This document shows positions 27,128 to 36,579 of a DNA stretch of 61,179 nt, in pieces. The notes beneath the pieces were generated by a model. That model ran no database searches, had not been told where the DNA came from, and saw nothing but the letters and a program-made list of their open reading frames with translations. A program made the position numbers and the translations under genes. How positions within the stretch are numbered: position 1 is the stretch's first letter; every line of letters starts with the position of its first letter. This DNA comes from an uncultured Prevotella sp. (lineage in GTDB: Bacteria; Bacteroidota; Bacteroidia; Bacteroidales; Bacteroidaceae): contig CALCHM010000001.1 in NCBI GenBank assembly GCA_937901345.1, positions 1-61,179 of the forward strand. Reading direction: 5' to 3'.

Positions 27128-28822
27128 TTAGAAGAGGTTCTTGAATGCAGTCTTGTTTGCCAACTTTGCAAATTCAAGGTCCTTAGCTGCACGGTCCTTG
27201 AGAGAAGCGTCCTTTTGGAATGCAGCGGCAAGTGCGGTTACTGCAGCATCTGTACGATTCTGACGTGCGTAGCAAATAGCCTTAAGATAATCGCTTGTAG
27301 CTGTTTGGTTAGACATCGTGTTCAAGATGGTAAGTGCTGAAGCGTAATCCTTGTTCATAAGAAGTGCAAGAGCTGCTGTTGTGCTCTTACCATTCTTTGC
27401 ATTTGTTGCAGCAGCGGCATAGTTACCCTTGCTCACTTGAAGTGCAGCGAGAAGTTCGTTGTAAGTATCTGCTTGAGATGCACGACCAAGGTAAGCTTCT
27501 GCATTTTCAATCTTACCTTCAGTGAAAGCAACGAGAGCAAGGTTTGCATTTACTTCGGGAGCGTTGCTATTGATTGTTGCTGCCTTTTCAAACCACTGCT
27601 TTGCTGCAGCCATATTACCGTTCAACTGTTCAACAAGACCGAGGTTGTTGTATGCACGGTAGTCGTTAGGATAGAGTTGTACAGTCTTCGCGTAGATGTC
27701 CTTTTGCTTGCCAACACATTCGTCAAATGTAGCAACATAAAGGAGTTCTTCCACGCTGAGTTTAGAAGCGTCTACATCGAGTTGCTTAAGAATTTCGTCA
27801 TCTGTACGACCGATGAGCACGTAGTTCAAAGTAATGCGCGCACGACGGAGTTCAGGAAGAATTTCGTCAATAAGTTCTGTGTACGCTGCAGAGATGTTCT
27901 TGATCTGACGTTCACGTTCTTCGGGATCTTCATACATGGAGAGGACACGAAGAATAATTTCCTTATCCTGAATGTTAGAAGCAGCAACGAGTTCTTGGAA
28001 ACCTTCCCAGTCTTCTGCAGTGTAGCGTGTAGAAAGGGGAGATACGAGGTCGAGTTCTTCGAGCTTCTTGTTGATGTAATCAGAAGAAGATGCCTGACGT
28101 GCCTTAGCAAGGCGTTCGTTGATTGATTGCTTACCATCAGGTGATGCGTATGCTGCTACTTCGATACCATCCAAAGCGAAAGAGCGTTGGTCTGCCTTAA
28201 TAGCACGGAGCACTTTTACGAATTCCTGAATAGAGGGTGTGCTGAGTTCGCTAAGGCGTACCTTTGATTGGTTGATAAGATACTTGATTTGTGACTTCTG
28301 TGATTGGTTTGTCATGTACTGGAAAGCATCACCTGAAGCTGCGCCTTGTGATTCTGCAACTGTACGACCGAGAAGTGCTGAAGTTGAAAGTACGCCCTTT
28401 GCTACGAGTACATCGGGTACACTGTAAGTTTTCTTGCCCTTACGTGCGTCGAAAGCAAGATAGAGTTCGCTTTGGAGCATGTCTGCTTCGTAGGGGAAAC
28501 TTGCACGCATTACATAGTTACCTCCAAGACGGTAAGAGATTTCCTGATTGTTGCCAATAACCTTTTCGCCCTGGAATGTTGCAGGTTCGCCCATAACTTC
28601 CTTACCAGCAAAGCGGAGTACGGGAATTACAGTTACTTCTGCTTTTTTCTTCATGTACTTTTCAGGGAAGCGACCGTTGATCGTTACAGGCACTTCGTTA
28701 GAAACGGCTTCAAGAGGAGAGGGGACTACTGTGAAGTTGTCTGCAGAGAGAGCTCCCATCTTGCTACATGAAGCAACTGAACCTGCCGCAAGGGCAAGGA
28801 GAAGGAATGATTTAATCTTCAT
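27128..28822 (-). CDS. TPR-containing lipoprotein with OmpA-like domain
   Basis: The 564-residue protein has a lipoprotein signal (LLALAAGSVASCSK). After an N-terminal beta-rich region, residues about 210-255 (GIEVAAYASPDGKQSIN, ERLAKARQASSSDYI) match the OmpA C-terminal peptidoglycan-binding pattern. Residues about 380-560 hold tetratricopeptide repeats (YRAYNNLGLVEQLNGN, AAKQWFEKAATINSN, AEAYLGRA). It may tether an assembly to the cell wall. Related proteins are common in Bacteroidetes with no firm role. It ends at terminator 27053-27090 and lies 47 bp after the CoA-transferase gene on the same strand. Confidence 0.85.
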   Translation of the reverse strand: MKIKSFLLLALAAGSVASCSKMGALSADNFTVVPSPLEAVSNEVPVTINGRFPEKYMKKKAEVTVIPVLRFAGKEVMGEPATFQGEKVIGNNQEISYRLGGNYVMRASFPYEADMLQSELYLAFDARKGKKTYSVPDVLVAKGVLSTSALLGRTVAESQGAASGDAFQYMTNQSQKSQIKYLINQSKVRLSELSTPSIQEFVKVLRAIKADQRSFALDGIEVAAYASPDGKQSINERLAKARQASSSDYINKKLEELDLVSPLSTRYTAEDWEGFQELVAASNIQDKEIILRVLSMYEDPEERERQIKNISAAYTELIDEILPELRRARITLNYVLIGRTDDEILKQLDVDASKLSVEELLYVATFDECVGKQKDIYAKTVQLYPNDYRAYNNLGLVEQLNGNMAAAKQWFEKAATINSNAPEVNANLALVAFTEGKIENAEAYLGRASQADTYNELLAALQVSKGNYAAAATNAKNGKSTTAALALLMNKDYASALTILNTMSNQTATSDYLKAICYARQNRTDAAVTALAAAFQKDASLKDRAAKDLEFAKLANKTAFKNLF

Positions 28823-28869
28823 ATGTAAACTATAGTTGTTAAGTTTTTCTTAAATATCGTCTGTTTTTT

Positions 28870-30381
28870 TTACTTGATGTATTCGCTCCAATCTACGAGA
28901 CGCATATCTCCCTTGCGCATATAAGTGTCGTGCATGGCAAATGCGGCTGTGAGCATGTGAGGTGTATGTCCTCCATTTTGTTGCGCCAAACGCATGTATT
29001 CACGAAGAATGGGGCGATAGTCAGGGTGGGCAATCGCGATGAGTGCTTCTGCCTTTTCTGTTGCACATTTATTGCGCAAGTCGGCCACTCCATACTCGGT
29101 CACAATAGCATCGACATAATGCTCGGTGTGGTCAATGTGCGAACAGAAAGGAACGATGCTCGAAATGGTGCCGCCTTTTTGCGTGGAGGTGCAGGTGAAG
29201 GTGGAAAGCATGGAGTTACAAGTGTAGTCGCAAGAACCACCTACGCCATTCATCATTTTTGTACCACAGATTTTCGTGGAGTTGACGTGACCATATATGT
29301 CAACCTCAATCGCTGTATTCAAGGCGCAGATTCCAAGTCGCGCAATGATTTCAGGGCAATTTGAAATTTCAGAAGGGCGAATGATGAGGCGATCGCGGAA
29401 ATACTGAATGTTGTCGGTGAGTTCCTTTAATTTTTCGGGACTAATCGTTAATGCTCCGGTTGATGCCTCTGTAACACGTTCTTCTAAGAGCAAACGCATG
29501 GGTTCTTCCTGAAATACTTCGGTGTAAATGCTGAAGTTGGGCACTTCTTTACATTCGCCCAATGCACCAAGGACGGCGTTGGCACCCGAACCGACTCCTG
29601 ACTGCATGATCAACTTATCGCGGAAGATGTAACCCTTGTGCATGTTCCAAACGAGGAAATCTGCTACGTTTTTACCGATAATATCGGTCTCTGCACTACC
29701 AGGGAGCATTGTGCGTGACTCATCCTTCGTGTTGCAACGGATGATGCCTTTGATGCGCGACTCTTCGATTTCGATATAAGGTTTACCGATGCGGTCTGTG
29801 ATGTTGTTGATTCCCACAGTACGGCGATTCCAGGGGTCTTCTATCTCATAAATGTCGTGAAGTCCAATGAGGCTTGATGAATGCCACATGTTCCACTCGA
29901 TGAATACCCCTTTTTCTGCCAAACGGCATACCGTGGGGGCAATGCCGATACCTGCTGTGGGGTAGATGCGGATCTTTCCGCAAATTTTCTGTACGTCAAT
30001 GGCTTCAATGATGCCCCATGTGATGGGACCTGTCATGCCTTGGCGCAAGTGTGTGGCATTGTCGGAGAGGTTTAGGTCGGTGTAGCGCACCTTTCCTGCA
30101 TTGAATGCGCGACGCAAGTCGGTGTTCACGCTAAATGGCATGCGACGGTCAATGGCATCTGCCAACGTGAGTGTCCCGTCACAACTTGCGCCAATAGAGG
30201 CACCAGTGATGACGTCAACCTTAAATGGACGCCCCGCTTCATGTTCGTGCATTGCACGACGTGCAATAGCGGGAGGAATCATCTTGGGAGAACCTGCTGG
30301 GCCAAAACCGCCTATTCCCAAAATATCACCATTTTGGATGTATGCAGCCGCCTCTTCGGCGGTAAGAAAGGGTAGTTGCAT
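28870..30381 (-). CDS. Acetyl-CoA hydrolase/transferase family (succinate:acetate CoA-transferase type)
   Basis: The start at 30381 (MQLPFLTAEEAAAYI) is supported by a -7 box at 30405-30412; a longer open frame to 30516 runs through the promoter. The 503-residue protein has the GGFGPAGSPKMIP motif, the N-terminal fold of the family, and the C-terminal domain with GIGIAPTV, SGVGSGANAVLGALG and NKCATEKAEALI. Such enzymes move CoA between acetate and another acid (often succinate) and join acetate formation to succinyl-CoA use. Substrate is not fixed by sequence. Confidence 0.88.
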   Translation of the reverse strand: MQLPFLTAEEAAAYIQNGDILGIGGFGPAGSPKMIPPAIARRAMHEHEAGRPFKVDVITGASIGASCDGTLTLADAIDRRMPFSVNTDLRRAFNAGKVRYTDLNLSDNATHLRQGMTGPITWGIIEAIDVQKICGKIRIYPTAGIGIAPTVCRLAEKGVFIEWNMWHSSSLIGLHDIYEIEDPWNRRTVGINNITDRIGKPYIEIEESRIKGIIRCNTKDESRTMLPGSAETDIIGKNVADFLVWNMHKGYIFRDKLIMQSGVGSGANAVLGALGECKEVPNFSIYTEVFQEEPMRLLLEERVTEASTGALTISPEKLKELTDNIQYFRDRLIIRPSEISNCPEIIARLGICALNTAIEVDIYGHVNSTKICGTKMMNGVGGSCDYTCNSMLSTFTCTSTQKGGTISSIVPFCSHIDHTEHYVDAIVTEYGVADLRNKCATEKAEALIAIAHPDYRPILREYMRLAQQNGGHTPHMLTAAFAMHDTYMRKGDMRLVDWSEYIK

Positions 30382-30404
30382 AATTAAAACTCGTATAACG
30401 GGCG

Positions 30405-30412
30405 CAAAAGTA
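30405..30412 (-). promoter_or_regulatory. Promoter -7 box of the CoA-transferase gene
   Basis: TACTTTTG on the minus strand matches the Bacteroidetes -7 consensus, placing transcription near 30398 and supporting the ATG at 30381. Confidence 0.5.
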
Positions 30413-30559
30413 CAACTTTTTAGTGGATTATGCTTCGTTCTCTCTTCATAAAACGAGCAGAATGTGTGATTTTTATGAGTTTTTAAGAGTTGAATGTCTG
30501 TTGTATAAGTTTGCACCTATAACTTGTGAGTTAATTTTCTGTTTCGGTACCATTACAGG

Positions 30560-31456
30560 TCAACCATTCCGCTCTAAAATCCTCAACGGAATGGGGTGAG
30601 CGGGAGTTGAAGAGTTTATATCAAGTGTTGGTGGAGATGCAGGCGAACTATTGGGAAGAAGGGTAATGATTTCGGGGAAATGTACACCTTTTGGAACAGC
30701 AGCAACATGCGTCATTGTGGCGGTGCCTTCAGTAGTGGCATCGCCTTGCTTGTTTTCCGACCGTGTGGTACGTAATTTTAACAGGGATTTAATGCCTGAA
30801 ATTAAGGCATTTACTTCACTGATGAGTTTTGTGTAATGCGCATCTCCGCGAAGAATTTTACAGGCGTTTATCTTCTGAGTGAATACGTTATAAGCAGCTA
30901 CCACAGCGGCATGTGCTTCTTTTACCCGTCCCTTTTGGTAGTTCGCACGCTCCGTGTTTTGGGCATCCAGCGCCATCTTGAATTCCGCTGTGGCGGCACT
31001 CAAACCGTCCAACCACTCTTGAAGTTGGAGCAAAGATACTTCCTGAGTGGGGCGTTGTTGCAGGTCTTCGATAACGCTATTGAGCAGGGCGTAGCGCGTG
31101 TTGACCGATATGTTGTGAATGCTACCATACTTGTTGATGCTATCCAGCAGGCGTTGTGCCGTTTGAGACTTTTCAACGCTCGGATGCAACAACATGCTTT
31201 TGAGATAACCTTTGAGTCCGCGATACAGTTTTACTGCGCGTTCACTTGCAGTTGTAACTGCTTGTGTCTCAAGCTTGTAATTCGTTTGCTTCATCGCCGC
31301 TTCGTAGGAGCGAACGGCAACTCGAAACGGTGCAAGAAGCGCTTGGTCTTCAGCAGTGGTAAACAACGCTTCGGAAGTATTCAGGAAGCGCAAGAGGAAA
31401 CCTAGAAATTCATCGTAATGCACCCCTTTGATGCGAAATTTTTGGATAGTGTTCAT
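30560..31456 (-). CDS. DUF6261-type protein of unknown function
   Basis: The 298-residue protein begins MNTIQKFRIKGVHYDEFLGF and is almost wholly alpha-helical with no signal peptide or membrane segment. It resembles the DUF6261 family restricted to Bacteroidetes. The C-terminal 60 residues are low in complexity (SSPASPP). It is flanked on its 5' side by the second 42-bp array (31676-32010), where its promoter must lie. Function unknown. Confidence 0.65.
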   Translation of the reverse strand: MNTIQKFRIKGVHYDEFLGFLLRFLNTSEALFTTAEDQALLAPFRVAVRSYEAAMKQTNYKLETQAVTTASERAVKLYRGLKGYLKSMLLHPSVEKSQTAQRLLDSINKYGSIHNISVNTRYALLNSVIEDLQQRPTQEVSLLQLQEWLDGLSAATAEFKMALDAQNTERANYQKGRVKEAHAAVVAAYNVFTQKINACKILRGDAHYTKLISEVNALISGIKSLLKLRTTRSENKQGDATTEGTATMTHVAAVPKGVHFPEIITLLPNSSPASPPTLDINSSTPAHPIPLRILERNG

Positions 31457-31675
31457 GAAATATTAAATGTTAAGGAATAATCAGCAGTTTTAAGGACGTA
31501 AAGGTCCGTGTTTCAGAGATTTTTCAATCGTTTCAAGCAAAAATCGTACCTCAAAAGTCCGTTTTTGCAAAGAATCTCCAAAGATAACACCTTTTTTACG
31601 TATAAAGTGCAAGAAATCAGCATGGAAATATCAAAAACTAGATGCGTTCGTCTATTTTAACGCCCGAACCCACCT

Positions 31676-32010
31676 GTCGGCAGGTTGCACTGCGTCGTTT
31701 TCGTCACGTTTAAAGGCATTTCCTGTTGTTGACAAGCAGCATACGAGAGGAAAACGACCATTCCCCACGGTTCACAGCATAAAAAATGAATTTTTGCTGT
31801 TGTTACCCGCAATTTGTGGCAACAAAATGACGTTTTTGCATCCATTCCCCGCGGTTCACGGCAATAAAATGCGTTTTTTATACTGTTACCTGCGGTTCTC
31901 GCCCTATAAACAGAGTTTTTAGTGGTATTACCAGCAGTTCTCAATCGCAAAAATGATTTTTTATGGTTATTACCTGTAGTTCGCGCGATGCAAACAACGC
32001 TATTGTTGCT
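31676..32010. repeat. Degenerate array with 41-43 bp period
   Basis: Units begin at 31718, 31760, 31803, 31844, 31886, 31928 and 31970. Each has a GC-rich part (ATTCCCCRCGGTTCACGG, TTACCTGCGGTTCTCG) and, about 20 bp later, an A-run/T-run dyad (AAAATGCGTTTTTT, AAAATGACGTTTTT, AAAAATGATTTTTT). CCGCGG in the third full unit is a perfect dyad. The first unit (31676-31717) is very degenerate. Because 42 is divisible by 3, long open frames run through it; I do not call them genes. The region 32011-32437 to the right is A/T-rich with nothing recognised. Confidence 0.75.
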
Positions 32011-32437
32011 ACTACTTATGATTGGTGTTATATTATTGTTATATGTTTATGGTAATCTAAGTTGGAAACTTAATTCATTATATTATTATAGAGAAGTTGT
32101 AGGCTGTTGGCAGAAAAATGAGGGACTGAATGGAAGAAAACGCATCTTGCTGTGTGGATTAGCAAAGGGAAGTGCCTCTTTCTTGAAGGTTAATGAGAGG
32201 ATTGTCATCATGTCTTCTATTGTGTTAAGGTTGGGGTGGTATTGCAGTGTCTGATTACTTGTGAAAATGTCGTTGGATGTGAGTTTGAGTTGACAGTTTG
32301 TAATCTGAAGTGTGGTTTCTAGAGTGTTGTGGAAGTGAAAAGGTATCTTTTTGTAACAAAAGTGGTGTGAAAAGGTATGGTTTGTGTTTTTGGCAAGTCA
32401 ATTTTACAATTTTTTATCATTTTTTTAGTGTCCTCAC

Positions 32438-32467
32438 TTGGAAGTTCAAAAAAAATGTATAATTTTG
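32438..32467 (+). promoter_or_regulatory. Promoter of the large lipoprotein gene
   Basis: A -33 TTG (32438-32440) and -7 TAATTTTG (32460-32467) with a 19-bp spacer form a near-ideal Bacteroidetes promoter. Start near 32474 gives an unusually long leader of about 210 nt containing two hairpins (GTAAG/CTTAC near 32583-32600 and CGCAC/GTGCG inside 32627-32660). Confidence 0.75.
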
Positions 32468-32683
32468 CCGACGTTTTTGAAGTAAGAAGGAACTTGAATT
32501 TGATTTTAAACACTGTCTTACAGGGTATTTCTACTTCTTGTTGATATATTTGGAATTTATCTATCCACATTAATATTAAGAGTAAGTAAGTGCGCTTACA
32601 AAACACAAAAAACTAAAAGAATCGTGCCTCCAACTATCGTCGCACAACTTAGTGCGGAGGTGCATACAATGCTTAATCACATT

Positions 32684-35260
32684 ATGAAAAAGTTTTGGTC
32701 ATTGATGGTCGTTGCACTCGTAACTTTGGGTGCTGGCTTTACAAGCTGTAGCGATGATGATCCTTCAGGTCCTTCTTCTGTTGTTACTACTCCTTCTGAA
32801 GAAAATGGTTCTGTAACAGCAACTACAGCAGAGTTCAAACTCACAACTTATGGTGTAACTGATCTTGCTTACAAGGTTGTTAAGGCTTCTGAAGCTGTTG
32901 CAACACCTGAAGCTGCGGTAATCTTCGCAGAAGCAACAACAACAGTTCCCATGACTGATGGTGAAAACAAGGTGGTAGTAAGCGGTCTTGAAGGTGAAAC
33001 TGAATACGTAGTTTACTTCGCAATGAAGACTGTTGAAAACACATTCCTCCTCCAGGAATCACGCATCACAACTTCTGGTTATGGTGATCAAATCATTACG
33101 ATGATTGAAACCACACCCTTCTCTGTGAAGTTCCACGTAAATGTTCCCGACACTACAAACTGGATTCTTAACCTCGGTGATCGTGCAACTTACGAACAGA
33201 TGAAGATGTACTTCGGTCAGAGCGATGCTGGTTTCCTCGAATCACTTGGTAATACTCACTATGTAGGTCCTCAGACTCTCGAAATTAAGGATGGTGACCT
33301 CTGGTATCGTGAATACGACATTGACTGGTCAACAGGTGAAATTATTCCTGATTCTTATTATGACTATCCCTACACTATCAAGCCCGGTAGTGCGTTTGTA
33401 ATGTTGGTATCTGCTGCTTACTATGGTGAAGTTCCTTATTCTTGGCCTGTAACTTATCGTTGGATGCCCGACTACACTATGGAATACAATGATGACTTCA
33501 TTGACGACGACATGGGTATTTGGAGCAACTCACGCGCTGGCATGAACCTCGGTGAATACACTGAAGTTTGCACTGACGAAGGTGTTACTTTCAACCGCGA
33601 ATATGCTAAGCAGATTTTCTGGACAAATCCTGCAGCAACACCTGCTGATACTGTAGAAGTAACTATTAAGAAGATGACAGAACGTACTGCTATCTTCGAG
33701 ATGGTTCCCCCCGAAGATTGCTTGAGCTACCACGTTCTTCCCGTATCTGATGAAGATTATAGCTTGCTCTGCTCATTCGTAGGCGAAGCTGGTTTGCAGG
33801 CCTACACATTAAATAATGGTATGCCCATGGCTGGTGGTAACGAATATGTAATGGAAGGTCTCACAATCGGTGCTAACTATCACATGCTCGTAACTGGTCT
33901 CTTTGAAGAATCAGGTGCTGTTCAGAGTTTCTGCCACCTCACATTCTCACCCAAGGAATCAACACTTCCCGCTCCTGTTCTTGAAGTAACAGCTGTTGAT
34001 GAAAAGAATACTCACGACATGGTTTACTTCAATATCAAGTGTACAAGTCAAGATGCTGCTGGTATCAAGTTCATTGCTAACTATGTGAAGGATTGGATCC
34101 CCGAGCTCAACTCAGGTTACTCTTACGAAGATATGATCGAAACTTACGGTCAGATGCTTTCAGAAGAAGAACTCGCTCAGGTAAATTCTGCTGCAGGTCT
34201 CGAAATCAGCTATCCTTCTGCTGAAGAATCAGATACTCGTTTGGCTGTTCTTGCTTATAACGAAGACGAAAAGGCTTGTGAAGCTGTTTGGGCTGACTCT
34301 CGCTCACTCTCTGTACCTGCTAAGCCCAAGGTAGAATCAACACTCTACACAGATCTTGATGGTGCATGGGTATTGGAATACTTTGACACTAACAACTACT
34401 ACGAAAAGAATACTTGGCGTAAGTTCAACGCTGTAATTACTCAGAACCCTGACTTTGCTCCCGCTTCATATGACGCTTGGAAGGGCATGGATTCTTACAA
34501 CGTAGTTCTTAATGCTCTCGGTGGTGATGAAGCACAAGTAAAGGCTCTCTTTGATGACTATAAGAATACTGCTGCTCACTATGCTAGCAAGTATGAAGGT
34601 CAGAACCAGATGGTAGGTGTGAACTTCCCCTGTGGTAACTATGTTTATGCAGCTAATCAGTATGTTTACACACCCTGGGATCTCTTCACTTCTGAATATT
34701 ACTCAGCTTACGACTGCGCTCAGTTGTTCTATGATTTCGGTCCTAAGGTAATGTTCGAAGTTGTTGGTGCTAATGAAATGGTAATGAAGTCTGACATTTA
34801 TAGTTTCGCTCCTTTGGCAAACTTTGATGGTGGTTACTACATGGTAGGTATTTCAGACGAAGGTTATTTGCCCGCATGTGAATTCCCCGTTACTATTTCT
34901 GAAGATAAGCAGACGCTTACTGTTCATCCTGCAGAAGTTGACGGTGTGAAGTTCTATCCTGGTGTAATCCGCTACTACAGCGCTGATTATGCTGCAACTC
35001 AGAACCGCACTAATGACGTTGTGAAGTATACTCGTGGTACAGTAGAAGAAGGTTGGATGCCCGCTGCAACTAAACCTTTCTCTATCGACGACGTACTTAA
35101 GGCAAATAAGACAATGTATGCAACTAACAACCTCATGCCTGTTAAGAGTCTCTCTGTAGCAGGTAAGCGTTCAGCAAAGGTTCAGAATGGTCCTAAGCTC
35201 CAACGTGTAGAAGGTAAGTTGTTCGACTTGAAAGCACACGCTGAAAAGTCTAAGAAGTAA
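32684..35260 (+). CDS. Large surface lipoprotein of unknown function (FN3-like region)
   Basis: Start at 32684 (MKKFWSLMVVALVTLGAGF) gives a lipoprotein signal ending TSC; the frame is open further upstream but lies within the leader. The roughly 858-residue protein begins with a fibronectin-III-like strand pattern (ATTAEFKLTTYGVTDLAYKV...GLEGETEYVVYF) and continues as beta-rich repeats without an obvious enzyme motif. Codon use is strongly biased (GGT, GCT, AAC, GAA, AAG), which suggests high expression. It heads the rightward surface-protein run and ends at the terminator at 35280-35320. Possible roles are adhesion or ligand binding; none can be shown. Confidence 0.85.
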   Translation: MKKFWSLMVVALVTLGAGFTSCSDDDPSGPSSVVTTPSEENGSVTATTAEFKLTTYGVTDLAYKVVKASEAVATPEAAVIFAEATTTVPMTDGENKVVVSGLEGETEYVVYFAMKTVENTFLLQESRITTSGYGDQIITMIETTPFSVKFHVNVPDTTNWILNLGDRATYEQMKMYFGQSDAGFLESLGNTHYVGPQTLEIKDGDLWYREYDIDWSTGEIIPDSYYDYPYTIKPGSAFVMLVSAAYYGEVPYSWPVTYRWMPDYTMEYNDDFIDDDMGIWSNSRAGMNLGEYTEVCTDEGVTFNREYAKQIFWTNPAATPADTVEVTIKKMTERTAIFEMVPPEDCLSYHVLPVSDEDYSLLCSFVGEAGLQAYTLNNGMPMAGGNEYVMEGLTIGANYHMLVTGLFEESGAVQSFCHLTFSPKESTLPAPVLEVTAVDEKNTHDMVYFNIKCTSQDAAGIKFIANYVKDWIPELNSGYSYEDMIETYGQMLSEEELAQVNSAAGLEISYPSAEESDTRLAVLAYNEDEKACEAVWADSRSLSVPAKPKVESTLYTDLDGAWVLEYFDTNNYYEKNTWRKFNAVITQNPDFAPASYDAWKGMDSYNVVLNALGGDEAQVKALFDDYKNTAAHYASKYEGQNQMVGVNFPCGNYVYAANQYVYTPWDLFTSEYYSAYDCAQLFYDFGPKVMFEVVGANEMVMKSDIYSFAPLANFDGGYYMVGISDEGYLPACEFPVTISEDKQTLTVHPAEVDGVKFYPGVIRYYSADYAATQNRTNDVVKYTRGTVEEGWMPAATKPFSIDDVLKANKTMYATNNLMPVKSLSVAGKRSAKVQNGPKLQRVEGKLFDLKAHAEKSKK

Positions 35261-35279
35261 TTCGTAAATAGGTACATTC

Positions 35280-35328
35280 CCAATAGGTTAATGATGCTTC
35301 GAGCACCGTTAGCCTATTGGTTTGTTTT
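35280..35328 (+). terminator. Rho-independent terminator of the large lipoprotein gene
   Basis: Arms 35280-35291 and 35309-35320 (CCAATAGGTTAA with TTAGCCTATTGG, one mismatch) are followed by TTTGTTTT. Confidence 0.7.
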
Positions 35329-35368
35329 AACTCAGTTCTGATTTATAACATTTAAAGGCATTATAATT

Positions 35369-36559
35369 ATGAAAAAGTTTTTCACCGTAGCAACAATGTT
35401 TGCTCTTGTTGCTGGATTTACAGCTTGTAGCAGCAGTGATGACGGAGGTTCTACACCTCCTGCGGCTCCCGCAGAGGAATATGTGAACCGTGCGACTTCA
35501 AACTCAGGTTTGACTCTCGCGGCTACCCACCACTTCTTAGAAGTTTCCGAAGAAGCAAAACCTACAGTAATCAAGTTTGCGGTCTACAACAATGGTCAAG
35601 ACGTTACATCGGATGCTTCTGTGTATGTACTTGAAGGCAACAACAGCAAGAAGCTTGTTGACGCCAAGTTTACTCCTGAAGCAACAGGTGTTTATCAGTT
35701 CTGGGCTTCTTATGGTTTGGAAAATACCAAGGCAGATGCTCTTCTTAACATCACAGCAGTAAGTGATGTCCCCACTGTTCTTGCCGATGAAAACCCCACG
35801 TCTTCTAACTTCTTCCATCGTGCGCTTATCATCAAGGCTACGCGTGTAAACTGCCCCAATTGCCCTCGTGCAACCGACGGTATCCACATGTTCTTTGATG
35901 GTAGCAACTATGCTGACAATGCGGTTCAGATGGCATTGCATACTTACGATGATGGTCATGTGTTGAGCAGTAAGGGTGCTATCACACTCACACGTCAGGC
36001 TGGTTTGGGCGCAAGTTATCCCGCCATTAAACTGAACTTTGACAAACTTATACCTACTGGTTATTCGGCAGACATTGCCAAGGCTTTGGACAAAGAGATT
36101 GGTGCTATCTGTTCTAACGCTTCAGAAACCGCTATTGCTGTTTCTACTTCTTACAATGCAGAAACTGGCGCCATCAGTGTTGCTGCCAAGGTAAAGTGTG
36201 ATGAACCTAACAAGTATAAGGTTTCTGCTGTACTTTTACAGGATAATGTTTACTTCTATCAACAGGGTGCTTACAAGGCAGAGCACAATATGCACGATGC
36301 CATCGTAAGATCAGTTGCTCCTACCACAGGTGTTGGTTTCGCACTCAATAATGGCGAGGAAACAATAACTGGTAAGGTATATGACTTCTGCTGTGAGTTC
36401 AATGCAAGCGAACTTTATTCAAAAGGTACAGGCGAACATGCTCTTGATATCGCTCGTGACGCACGCGTTATCGTTTACGTTCAAACAGCAGACAAGGTTG
36501 TTGAAAATGTAGTAAGTTGTGGTTTGAATCAGAAGGTTGGTTTTGCTTACAACAACTAA
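35369..36559 (+). CDS. Omp28-related outer-membrane lipoprotein
   Basis: The 396-residue protein has a lipoprotein signal (FALVAGFTACSSS) and a short Ser/Asp linker. A thioredoxin-like CxxC segment (RVNCPNCPRATDGI) at about 168-181 is followed by Omp28-type motifs (GASYPAIKLNF, VAAKVKCDE, HNMHDAIVRSVAP). Omp28 proteins are Bacteroidales outer-membrane lipoproteins, described mainly in Porphyromonas; enzyme activity is not established. The next gene starts 20 bp later, so they share a transcript. Confidence 0.87.
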   Translation: MKKFFTVATMFALVAGFTACSSSDDGGSTPPAAPAEEYVNRATSNSGLTLAATHHFLEVSEEAKPTVIKFAVYNNGQDVTSDASVYVLEGNNSKKLVDAKFTPEATGVYQFWASYGLENTKADALLNITAVSDVPTVLADENPTSSNFFHRALIIKATRVNCPNCPRATDGIHMFFDGSNYADNAVQMALHTYDDGHVLSSKGAITLTRQAGLGASYPAIKLNFDKLIPTGYSADIAKALDKEIGAICSNASETAIAVSTSYNAETGAISVAAKVKCDEPNKYKVSAVLLQDNVYFYQQGAYKAEHNMHDAIVRSVAPTTGVGFALNNGEETITGKVYDFCCEFNASELYSKGTGEHALDIARDARVIVYVQTADKVVENVVSCGLNQKVGFAYNN

Positions 36560-36579
36560 TTTAGCACGCTCATTCTGAT

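Noticed and set aside
27437..28126. Long plus-strand open frame opposite the TPR lipoprotein gene
   Set aside because: It is the reverse of a real coding gene with matching codon pattern; no start context or domain.
31657..32254. Open frames through the second array, including a hydrophobic stretch near 32000
   Set aside because: Same 42-bp effect; the hydrophobic codons come from T-rich DNA and no promoter or domain supports them.
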